This document shows positions 30,238 through 36,104 of a stretch of 45,381 nt of DNA, one piece after another. Position numbers and translations under genes: made by a program. How positions within the stretch are numbered: the stretch's first letter is position 1; each line of letters begins with the position of its first letter. The notes under the pieces were generated by a model. That model did not search any database and had not been told where the DNA came from. It saw only the letters and a program-made list of their open reading frames with translations. The stretch spans positions 1 through 45,381 of the IMG/VR virus record IMGVR_UViG_3300005537_000036; one strand, 5' to 3'. Source of the stretch: a virus.

Positions 30238-30376
30238 ACAAGAACTGACTACCCGGAATGGCAGACCTAAGCCATTCTGGGAAGTCTGGGAACTCAAGCG
30301 AGAAGGTATCTTCTACTGTCAGAATCCCAGATGCATAGACAACAGATCGGAGGTTATAGTGGAAGAAGATGCCTGA
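30176..30376 (+). CDS. Small zinc-binding protein
   Basis: A 66-aa protein from ATG 30176 behind GGAACGGAAG, overlapping the nuclease gene by 62 nt. CEWCNRMF and, 33 residues later, CQNPRC form a four-Cys zinc site. Basic and Trp-rich between (RWLEQELTTRNGRPKPFWEV). Possibly binds nucleic acid beside the two nucleases. Confidence 0.65.
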   Translation: MKGQLRCEWCNRMFQIPRWLEQELTTRNGRPKPFWEVWELKREGIFYCQNPRCIDNRSEVIVEEDA

Positions 30377-31286
30377 TGGATCAGTTTATTGGGATACAGA
30401 CAAGGAAGTATGGGTTTACAGAGCTTCGGGGCTGGGCTCGTGTCTTCGGGCCTTGGTGGCCGCTCGCAGAGGAGTTGAACCTAGAAGTCACGACGGTGAA
30501 TCTCTACAAATCATGCAAGAGGGTGTGCTGCATGAGGATGCGATTCTGCGTCGACTGGAAGCGGAAGGGATCACGCTCCTTGGCAGAGGTCAAACCCAAG
30601 TGGAACTCCCCATTCCTGGGACTAACGCTGTGGTACGTGGACACATTGACGAGGAGACGGCTGATTCTGTCGTGGAAGTCAAGGCACGAAGCCGGTCTGC
30701 GTACTATCGTTGGCAACGTCAGGGATTTGACGGGTTCCCGGAAATGGCATGGCAAGTATCCTTCTACGGAGCAGCTCTCCACAAACCCGTCCTCCTAGTT
30801 ACAAAGAACCGAGACAGCGGTGAACTCTTCAAAGTCACAGTCCATGAGCTACCTCATTCACTGAATGACATCATAAGTCGTGTCTTGCTAGTAGAGAACC
30901 TAGCAACAGCTACTGAGGATTACCCTGCCTGTGACCGTGACGGGTTCATGTGCCGTTTCTACTTTCTCCACGATGACTACACAGAGAAGCCCGAGAAGGA
31001 GTACAGTGAAGGCAGTTATCGTCTCAAGTCGGTCATCAAGAAACTCCAAGACGCCAAGGAAGACCTCAAGATCGCAGAAGCTGAAGTTGCAGGATTACGA
31101 GACATGGCTATGGAGTTGCTACATGGAGAGACAGCAGTTGATGCCGGTACTTACAAAGTCGAAGTACGCACCGTTGAGCGTAGGAGACTAGATACTCAGA
31201 AGCTACGAAAGGAGTTGGGAAAGAAGAAACTCGATGAATACTACATCACCGAAGACTCGGAGCAGCTTATTGTCCAGGCTTCTTAG
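30369..31286 (+). CDS. Cas4/RecB-like PD-(D/E)XK exonuclease
   Basis: A 305-aa protein from ATG 30369 with GGAAGAAG just upstream. The nuclease motifs are HEDAILRRLE, RGHIDEE (Asp), SVVEVKARS (Glu-x-Lys) and WQVSFYGAAL (Gln-x3-Tyr). Cysteines at the N-terminus (SGLGSCLRAL) and after the core (YPACDRDGFMC) could hold an iron-sulfur cluster as in Cas4/RecB relatives. The C-terminal third is a coiled coil plus a beta domain. It probably processes DNA ends for recombination or replication. No CRISPR genes are near, so a Cas4 immune role is not suggested. Confidence 0.8.
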   Translation: MPDGSVYWDTDKEVWVYRASGLGSCLRALVAARRGVEPRSHDGESLQIMQEGVLHEDAILRRLEAEGITLLGRGQTQVELPIPGTNAVVRGHIDEETADSVVEVKARSRSAYYRWQRQGFDGFPEMAWQVSFYGAALHKPVLLVTKNRDSGELFKVTVHELPHSLNDIISRVLLVENLATATEDYPACDRDGFMCRFYFLHDDYTEKPEKEYSEGSYRLKSVIKKLQDAKEDLKIAEAEVAGLRDMAMELLHGETAVDAGTYKVEVRTVERRRLDTQKLRKELGKKKLDEYYITEDSEQLIVQAS

Positions 31287-31476
31287 GAAGCTTGTAACTA
31301 AGCTCCGAAACGAACCAGTCATGATCCAATCAGCGTTACAGTTGCTTGGGTCAGGGATTGCCAAGTATGCGTTTCAAGTCTCAGCACAACAGTTGATTGA
31401 AATCAACGCCGTCACTGTGCCGTTGCTGGGTCTAGCAGTAAGGTCCGTAGTTACCCCTGTCAAGAAGGGAGGCTAA
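31270..31476 (+). CDS. Small partly hydrophobic protein
   Basis: A 68-aa protein from TTG 31270 behind CGGAGCAG; ATG 31321 is an alternative. A basic N-terminus is followed by a hydrophobic C-terminal half (SALQLLGSGIAKYAFQVSAQ, TVPLLGLAVRSVV). Function unknown; overlaps the nuclease stop. Confidence 0.5.
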   Translation: MSRLLRKLVTKLRNEPVMIQSALQLLGSGIAKYAFQVSAQQLIEINAVTVPLLGLAVRSVVTPVKKGG

Positions 31477-31737
31477 TTGGCTGAGCCACTGAGGACGTGG
31501 ATTGAAGATGCTCTATGCAAGGGAGTACCACAAGAGGTCTTCTTTCCACCTCCTGAGAAGACTGGAGGACGTGGTGGAGATGGACTCCTATACCTGGAAG
31601 CTAGGATGTGGTGTGAAGCCTGTCCAGTCCGTGAGGAGTGCTTAGAGTTCGCTCTTGAAACGAGAGCAACCCACGGCATGTGGGGTGGTATGTCACCACG
31701 ACAGAGGAGGAGAATCTGGAGGAAGGGAAACGCCTAG
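31477..31737 (+). CDS. whiB: WhiB-family iron-sulfur regulator
   Basis: An 86-aa protein from TTG 31477 behind AAGGGAGG. All family marks are present: Cys14, then WCEACPVREEC with Cys46, Cys49 and Cys55 to hold a [4Fe-4S] cluster, the turn HGMWGGMSPRQR, and a basic tail for DNA contact. WhiB proteins occur in actinobacteria and their phages and act by binding the housekeeping sigma factor. It may redirect host polymerase to phage promoters or repress host genes. Confidence 0.93.
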   Translation: MAEPLRTWIEDALCKGVPQEVFFPPPEKTGGRGGDGLLYLEARMWCEACPVREECLEFALETRATHGMWGGMSPRQRRRIWRKGNA

Positions 31738-32141
31738 TGGAGAAAGCAACATACGGTTTCTGGGGCTGTCTATCAGTCTTTGTAGCTGTCCTCATCATTG
31801 CTGGTATTACCCTCATTGGTTGGGATGTAGGCTGGTGGTTCAAGACTCAGAACGCTAACCGACAAGCACATCTCATTCGTCATGGCTACTCTAATCAGCA
31901 GACGTTGAGAGATGAAATAACCAAGAACATTGGTGATGTGGATCAGATCACGGTGCAGATTGCACAGACGACAGGTCCGCTACATGGTGCCTTGAGGGCA
32001 CAGCGGTTTGCAGTTGCTGGAATCGTCTGTCATGATGCAGATCAAGTGACTGGTGATCCTCTTCCACAGGACCAAGCATCTTGGGTAGCAGCAAACTGCG
32101 CTAATGGCGTAGTCAGTCCGAGTAGTGGATACAATCAATGA
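31737..32141 (+). CDS. Single-pass membrane protein
   Basis: A 134-aa protein from GTG 31737, overlapping the WhiB stop (TAGTG) with GGAAGGG upstream. One N-terminal membrane helix (GFWGCLSVFVAVLIIAGITL and on) is followed by about 100 residues that should face outside, with a Cys pair (VCHDAD, NCANGV) able to form a disulfide. Function unknown; perhaps envelope modification or exclusion. Confidence 0.7.
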   Translation: MEKATYGFWGCLSVFVAVLIIAGITLIGWDVGWWFKTQNANRQAHLIRHGYSNQQTLRDEITKNIGDVDQITVQIAQTTGPLHGALRAQRFAVAGIVCHDADQVTGDPLPQDQASWVAANCANGVVSPSSGYNQ

Positions 32142-32254
32142 GTCGTCCCTACCCACACGAGAGGATGCATAACGTCTATCCGCCAATGCTTTGGCCTGCC
32201 ATGTTTCCACTAGCCATCATTATATGGATAGTAAGTGGAGACTGGCTTTGGTAG
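32138..32254 (+). CDS. 38-aa membrane peptide
   Basis: ATG 32138 overlaps the previous stop (ATGA). A polar start is followed by one helix (MLWPAMFPLAIIIWIVSG). Part of the membrane-protein group before the lipoprotein. Confidence 0.5.
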   Translation: MSRPYPHERMHNVYPPMLWPAMFPLAIIIWIVSGDWLW

Positions 32255-32424
32255 CCGCCCTTGTCGGCCTGGCGCTGATGATGGCAATGGTTTGTACCTG
32301 GGGTGGAATCGAGGCTCTTATGAGCCAAGGTTCTGCACTAGATACAATTCTACCTGCCATCATGATGTTCATACTCGCTATCGCATTTGTCTGTCTAGCA
32401 GCAGTCGCTGTGAACGACTACTAA
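32224..32424 (+). CDS. Two-helix membrane protein (holin-like size)
   Basis: A 66-aa protein from ATG 32224, overlapping the previous peptide by 31 nt. Two hydrophobic helices (LALVAALVGLALMMAMVC and ILPAIMMFILAIAFVCLAAV) joined by a short loop. Holins can look like this, but it is not beside an endolysin, so the call stays open. Confidence 0.6.
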   Translation: MDSKWRLALVAALVGLALMMAMVCTWGGIEALMSQGSALDTILPAIMMFILAIAFVCLAAVAVNDY

Positions 32425-32434
32425 AGGAGGAAAC

Positions 32435-33007
32435 ATGAAGAAGTGGCTTGCTTTACCATCGGTTATTCTTGCGGGTGTGGCACTCTTTGGGTGCAGCAGC
32501 GGTATCACGACTACATCAGGTCAGAAAGCGGAGAATCAAGCACAGGCAGCCGATACACAGATTCTAGTGAACAACCAGCCAGTACCCCACTACAACTACA
32601 GTCAGATCCGTCAGAATCTGATCGAGCTGGAGAATGCACAGGCTAACGGAGTCCAGACGACTTCCTTCTTCTTCAATCAGGGAGTCCAGGATCCTATTGG
32701 CTCATGTCCTAGCATTGGTGCTCCAATTCCTGTAAGTGACCAACTCACCAACCCTCAGCAGGTGATCAATGCCTACGACAATGGAGTATCACAAGCCGTC
32801 ATTTCTCAACAGGATCCTACAGGCATATATACAGGCCAAGGGTCCGGCACCTATGTCATCTGCATCAACGACTCAGGACAAGCCTACGCCAGCTATTGGG
32901 AAGGGTTCGTTGAGACCGTCTTCGGACCAGCATCATGGAATACGACCACACATCAGGTACAGCTCCTCGGACCACCAACTGGAGGGTTCAGTAAGGCCAA
33001 GGGCTAG
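32435..33007 (+). CDS. Secreted lipoprotein
   Basis: A 190-aa protein from ATG 32435 behind AAAGGAGG. The signal peptide MKKWLALPSVILAGVALFGC ends in a lipobox (LFGC) with Cys20 as the lipidation site. The mature part starts with a Thr/Gln/Ala linker and has two Cys (GSC, VIC). It would be anchored on the outer face of the host membrane. Phage lipoproteins often block superinfecting phages; that is a guess here. Confidence 0.8.
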   Translation: MKKWLALPSVILAGVALFGCSSGITTTSGQKAENQAQAADTQILVNNQPVPHYNYSQIRQNLIELENAQANGVQTTSFFFNQGVQDPIGSCPSIGAPIPVSDQLTNPQQVINAYDNGVSQAVISQQDPTGIYTGQGSGTYVICINDSGQAYASYWEGFVETVFGPASWNTTTHQVQLLGPPTGGFSKAKG

Positions 33008-33135
33008 TGGACTATGCGGGGAGATTCCTACTGGTAGCAGTGATCTGGATATGGATCCTCCTGCTGACCTGGATAGAAACAGGCAAACTAATCCCGTGGA
33101 AGAAGAAAGGAAAGGTAGACGAGACAGAAAGATAA
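33007..33135 (+). CDS. 42-aa membrane anchor (N-part of a frameshifted protein?)
   Basis: GTG 33007 overlaps the lipoprotein stop. A single membrane helix (FLLVAVIWIWILLLTWI) is followed by a basic, charged linker (PWKKKGKVDETER) and TAA 33133. The +1 frame directly at the stop continues as a long coiled coil with no start codon of its own (next entry), so this may be the anchor of a larger protein made by +1 frameshifting at AGA-TAA. Confidence 0.6.
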   Translation: MDYAGRFLLVAVIWIWILLLTWIETGKLIPWKKKGKVDETER

Positions 33136-33352
33136 GATTCAGTCAGCGGTCAAAGTAGCTGATGGTGCTTTAGCTACTTTCCGTTCAGCCCACGACCAGC
33201 TACAGGTAGCTGTTGATAAGCTATCTGAGGCAAAGGATGAGCACAATGAGCTAGCTAGTCACCATGCACAACAAGCAGGCGAGGCTCATAAGCTCATTCA
33301 GCAACACAACAAGACCATCGACAAGCTAAAGGAGTTCTTGGGAGAGGAGTAA
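33134..33352 (+). CDS. Coiled-coil domain without its own start codon
   Basis: From AAG 33134 the frame reads 72 codons of unmistakable coiled coil (KIQSAVKVADGALATFRSAH, VAVDKLSEAKDEHNELASHH, ending KEFLGEE). The only NTG in it is a TTG four codons from the end, and the frame is closed upstream at 33116. A +1 slip at AGA-TAA joins it to the 33007 membrane anchor, giving about 114 aa with a transmembrane N-terminus and coiled-coil stalk. ATT 33137 as a rare start, or a one-base error, are alternatives. Confidence 0.5.
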   Translation, partial: KIQSAVKVADGALATFRSAHDQLQVAVDKLSEAKDEHNELASHHAQQAGEAHKLIQQHNKTIDKLKEFLGEE

Positions 33353-33562
33353 TTACTCTCCGCCCTTCTGCTTGTAAGCAGCGACGAAATCAGCAGCAGA
33401 CTCCTCTTCGGTCATATCCCCAAGGATATCATCGATCTCATCTAGGAGTGCTTCAGTCCTAGCCTTCTCGGCTTCAGGATCAGTTACATGCTTAGGGATT
33501 GGGGAGGCTTCGGCCTCCCCTTTCTTATGCTCTGATTTAGGTACTCTAACTTGTTCTGACAT
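33353..33562 (-). CDS. pup: Pup-like prokaryotic ubiquitin-like protein
   Basis: A 69-aa protein. The C-terminal third, ALLDEIDDILGDMTEEESAA then DFVAAYKQKGGE, matches actinobacterial Pup: the LLDEIDD(I/V)L helix that binds the proteasomal ATPase, the DFV-x-AY segment, and the terminal Gly-Gly-Glu. Ending in Glu rather than Gln, it would not need deamidation by Dop before ligation by PafA. A nine-residue acidic stretch between the two motifs is longer than I recall for host Pup. The N-terminal half is charged and disordered, as expected. It is the last gene of the virion-lysis strand, so probably made late, and could tag proteins for, or jam, the host proteasome. Confidence 0.85.
   Translation of the reverse strand: MSEQVRVPKSEHKKGEAEASPIPKHVTDPEAEKARTEALLDEIDDILGDMTEEESAADFVAAYKQKGGE
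33501..33526 (+). terminator. Rho-independent terminator of the plus operon, inside pup
   Basis: GGGGAGGC-TTCG-GCCTCCCC (33501-33520) followed by TTTCTT on the plus strand. It lies 150 nt past the last plus-strand gene and within the antisense coding sequence of the Pup-like gene, where it encodes part of the flexible N-terminal linker. Confidence 0.8.
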
Positions 33563-34175
33563 AGCTTATCCCGGGTTCCTCTTGAATTGTTGCTTCACTA
33601 GCTATCGTCCAGCTTCCGTAATCTTCTTTCTCTGCATAGTTTACATCACAAGTAACTCCATCTATGACAATCTGCTCTCCTGTCTGGTAGATGTGAGCCT
33701 CAGGATGGACTCTGCCAGAGGACCAGGCTATAGTTTGCCAGATGTACTGAACATGGCCATCCTTATACATCTGGTCACAGATGAAGTAATCACCATAAAG
33801 TCCAACTGGATAACCACTTGCCTTCTGGAACGCATCCACATAGGCAGCTATATTGGCCCAGTCTCCCTGGGGTGCGTCGTAGTCAACTGCTATGTAGATA
33901 GGGCTGGTAGTCGGCTGGTGATCGGTGACTGCCTGGAACTTGGCAGCATTGCCATCCACGGTACCACTAGAAGGCCCTGAAACCGCCCGGTTGGCACTAT
34001 CCTCCCAAACAGTCACTAGACGCCTTCCTGTGGAGCAAATAGCTAGCGCTTCCAGGGGATTCACTAATTTACTAGTGTCGTGGCTATAGTATCTCGCTAC
34101 AAATGAGTAATCTTCAGGTATCTTCAGTACATTTGGGTGGCTCCAAGCATAATCGATGCCTTTAGTGACTATCAT
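33546..34175 (-). CDS. Endolysin, DUF1906 glycoside-hydrolase-like
   Basis: A 209-aa protein from ATG 34175 behind GGAGGA. The TIM-barrel marks of the DUF1906 / Rv2525c-like family are present: KGIDYAW at the N-terminus, VARYYSHDTSKLVNP, LVTVWEDS, IYIAVDYDA, YPVGLYGDYF and CDVNYA near the end. Members act on cell-wall glycans of actinobacteria and serve as phage lysins. No signal peptide was seen, so release should need a holin, for which the 78-aa protein just upstream is a candidate. It overlaps the Pup gene by 17 nt. Confidence 0.8.
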   Translation of the reverse strand: MIVTKGIDYAWSHPNVLKIPEDYSFVARYYSHDTSKLVNPLEALAICSTGRRLVTVWEDSANRAVSGPSSGTVDGNAAKFQAVTDHQPTTSPIYIAVDYDAPQGDWANIAAYVDAFQKASGYPVGLYGDYFICDQMYKDGHVQYIWQTIAWSSGRVHPEAHIYQTGEQIVIDGVTCDVNYAEKEDYGSWTIASEATIQEEPGISYVRTS

Positions 34176-34398
34176 TCCATTTCCTCCAGTTCCTCCAGTA
34201 GACGCCTACCCAGACAAGGCAAGCTGGTATCAGGGACCATTGCTGTAAGACAATCGCATAGTAGATCCAGAGGCCTTCGGCGAACAGGTTGATCAACCAT
34301 CCTACTCGCTTCTTGTTCCCTGCTAGCAACAACCCTACAGCACCAGTAGTACACGTTACAGCTCCAATAATGTTTGTGAAGACAAGGCTACTCATCAT
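34162..34398 (-). CDS. Putative holin
   Basis: A 78-aa protein with three hydrophobic stretches (VFTNIIGAVTCTTGAVGLLL, VGWLINLFAEGLWIYYAIVL, LIPACLVWVGVYW) and a basic end. It lies directly before, and overlaps, the endolysin gene. Size, topology and position fit a holin; direct proof is lacking. Confidence 0.6.
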   Translation of the reverse strand: MMSSLVFTNIIGAVTCTTGAVGLLLAGNKKRVGWLINLFAEGLWIYYAIVLQQWSLIPACLVWVGVYWRNWRKWNDSH

Positions 34399-34678
34399 CC
34401 CCTGCTTCTAGGTCCCAGATGGAAACCACACACCCCCAGGGAATATAGGTTAGATCCCCGTAGAAGGGAGTGTCATCGTATCCGCTTCCGATAGAACCTG
34501 CAATAAGGAGTCCGTCAACTTTCGCAGCGACAACAACTCCGAACGTAATACAGCTAGCGAACTGCGACACTCTGTCAAGCTGTTCAGGATCCGTCCATCC
34601 AGACTTTCCAGTGATGTCATTCCAGACGACTCGACAGATGTTTCCGACATGCTTCTTACCTTCTCTCTGTTTCACCAA
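34388..34678 (-). CDS. Hypothetical protein
   Basis: A 96-aa protein, beta-rich with an acidic C-terminus (GCVVSIWDLEAGDDE) and two other Cys (NICRVV, ASCITF). It overlaps the holin-like gene by 11 nt. No family recognised. Confidence 0.55.
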   Translation of the reverse strand: MVKQREGKKHVGNICRVVWNDITGKSGWTDPEQLDRVSQFASCITFGVVVAAKVDGLLIAGSIGSGYDDTPFYGDLTYIPWGCVVSIWDLEAGDDE

Positions 34679-34880
34679 TTAGCCTTTCATACTCTTCCTC
34701 TTCCAGAATGACATACCTCTTACCGTATAGAGCCTCTCCACTTCTCACTCGTACTGGCGAAATAGGACTAATGCGGCAGAGGAAACTCTCCTCAAACCAA
34801 TGCCCGATATACTCATACCTCCGACACTGAGCTACGTACTGATCTGCTTCCACCTTCTCTAGTAACTGCTGTGCTTTCAT
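34656..34880 (-). CDS. Hypothetical protein
   Basis: A 74-aa protein with charged helical ends (MKAQQLLEKVEADQYVAQ, EEEEYERLIGETERR) and a compact middle. It overlaps neighbours on both sides. Function unknown. Confidence 0.55.
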   Translation of the reverse strand: MKAQQLLEKVEADQYVAQCRRYEYIGHWFEESFLCRISPISPVRVRSGEALYGKRYVILEEEEYERLIGETERR

Positions 34881-35245
34881 TCCTTGTCCCTTCTCTGTTC
34901 GTCGTAAAGTCCTTCACGTTCCATTACCTGTTCAAAGTATATCACCTGAGACCATTCAAGAAGTTCCAGATTCTGACGCTCCAGGCGAGACACCATGCTT
35001 GCCATAGCTTCCTCACGTCGACGATCTTTCTCCTGAAGGTCTTGAGCACGCACCTCAACCCTCGCTGCTACCCATGCCGTGTAATGGCTGATGACGTTGG
35101 CCCAGATCGAAAGTATAGCTACCCACAAGACGCTGTGAGTCCAGACCGTCAAGGTAGGAATGATTAGGGTGAACCAGACAATAGTAAATGTAAGATTCAG
35201 CTTCCGAATGAATCGGGGGGATCCTAGGGAGTCTTTCAGGCTCAT
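34877..35245 (-). CDS. Membrane protein with C-terminal coiled coil
   Basis: A 122-aa protein. Two hydrophobic segments (TFTIVWFTLIIPTLTVW and VLWVAILSIWANVISHY) are followed by a long charged helix (RAQDLQEKDRRREEAMASMV and on). Its place in the lysis region suggests a holin partner or spanin-like helper. This is inference. Confidence 0.6.
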   Translation of the reverse strand: MSLKDSLGSPRFIRKLNLTFTIVWFTLIIPTLTVWTHSVLWVAILSIWANVISHYTAWVAARVEVRAQDLQEKDRRREEAMASMVSRLERQNLELLEWSQVIYFEQVMEREGLYDEQRRDKE

Positions 35246-35270
35246 ACATGAAGCGACCTCTTAGTATGGA

Positions 35271-35573
35271 CTAAACATGAATGGCTACCAGAACTGCAAC
35301 TATAGCCATGACGAAGTTGATGATAACCCCTGCTGTCAAGATGGTTTCAGTCTTGTTGCTATGGTTGTCAACATTGTCAACTTCCTCAGCCTCAAACTTA
35401 CCCTGAATCTTGGCAAGATCCTCACGGACTAGAGACATATCCTGTTGGATTTGAGCAGTAGACTCAAAGAGCTTCTCAGTCATCTCCAACTGAAGCTGGA
35501 TTAGCTGCTTCTGAGTAGCTGGCCTGTCAGCATTGGTTTCGGCTGAGTTTCCGTTAGACATGATAGTACCCAT
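35271..35573 (-). CDS. Coiled-coil protein with C-terminal membrane anchor
   Basis: A 100-aa protein (ATG 35573, or ATG 35561 four codons later; neither has a strong ribosome site). Disordered N-terminus, a heptad-like helix (LIQLQLEMTEKLFESTAQIQ), and a C-terminal hydrophobic helix (ILTAGVIINFVMAIVAVLVA). Tail-anchored proteins of this form occur in phage lysis cassettes. It overlaps the preceding virion gene by 20 nt. Confidence 0.6.
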   Translation of the reverse strand: MGTIMSNGNSAETNADRPATQKQLIQLQLEMTEKLFESTAQIQQDMSLVREDLAKIQGKFEAEEVDNVDNHSNKTETILTAGVIINFVMAIVAVLVAIHV

Positions 35574-35907
35574 TTATCATCACCGTCAAAGCTCCTGTAG
35601 GATTCTGGAGTCCTGCAATTATCTCACCGGGGGCGAGTACCCATGTTACAGCGAGAGGAGTGCTGGTGCTTCCTGAGAATGCGATAGCGTTGAGTAATTT
35701 AGTTGTTCCTGATACAGATGCTCCGACCGCAAGTAGGTCAAGGGTAAGTGTGGCAGATGTAAGGCTAGTATTGGCTACCCAAATCTGCTTTATGATACAC
35801 TGCTGCACCGCAGCTCGTCCTGTAGTAATCGTGGCAGGAACAGTAAATAGAGTGGTATTAGATCCTGTCGGTTGTGCTGGTCCGTAGAATCGCTGAGGGA
35901 GTATCAT
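35554..35907 (-). CDS. Beta-rich virion protein
   Basis: A 117-aa protein rich in Thr, Ala, Val and Leu with alternating strands (VQQCIIKQIWVANTSLTSAT, PLAVTWVLAPGEIIAGLQN). It resembles small tail or fibre accessory proteins made of one beta sandwich. It lies between the large tail protein and the lysis genes. Confidence 0.55.
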   Translation of the reverse strand: MILPQRFYGPAQPTGSNTTLFTVPATITTGRAAVQQCIIKQIWVANTSLTSATLTLDLLAVGASVSGTTKLLNAIAFSGSTSTPLAVTWVLAPGEIIAGLQNPTGALTVMINGYYHV

Positions 35908-36104
35908 TAGTTATTCAAGATGTTTAGTAGTTCAATATCATCGGGAGTGTCAGGAGTGTAGATCTTAGCAGCGATTGGAAAGATGATACTAGTAGGATTG
36001 GCACCTAGGGCTAGAGTGTTAGTCTCATACTGAGTTTGAACACTAGGATTGACAGTAGTAGTGGACGCTCCTACATATCCAGTACGGGCAATGGAAGTAC
36101 TCAT
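35907..36104 (-). CDS. Small virion protein
   Basis: A 65-aa Thr/Ala/Pro-rich protein with an acidic helical C-terminus (PDDIELLNILNN). Its start overlaps the stop of the 797-aa tail protein. Function unknown. Confidence 0.5.
   Translation of the reverse strand: MSTSIARTGYVGASTTTVNPSVQTQYETNTLALGANPTSIIFPIAAKIYTPDTPDDIELLNILNN

Noticed and set aside
30369-31286. Phage integrase or lysogeny module anywhere in the window
   Set aside because: No tyrosine or serine recombinase motifs, no repressor-like gene and no attachment-site-like repeat were found on either strand.
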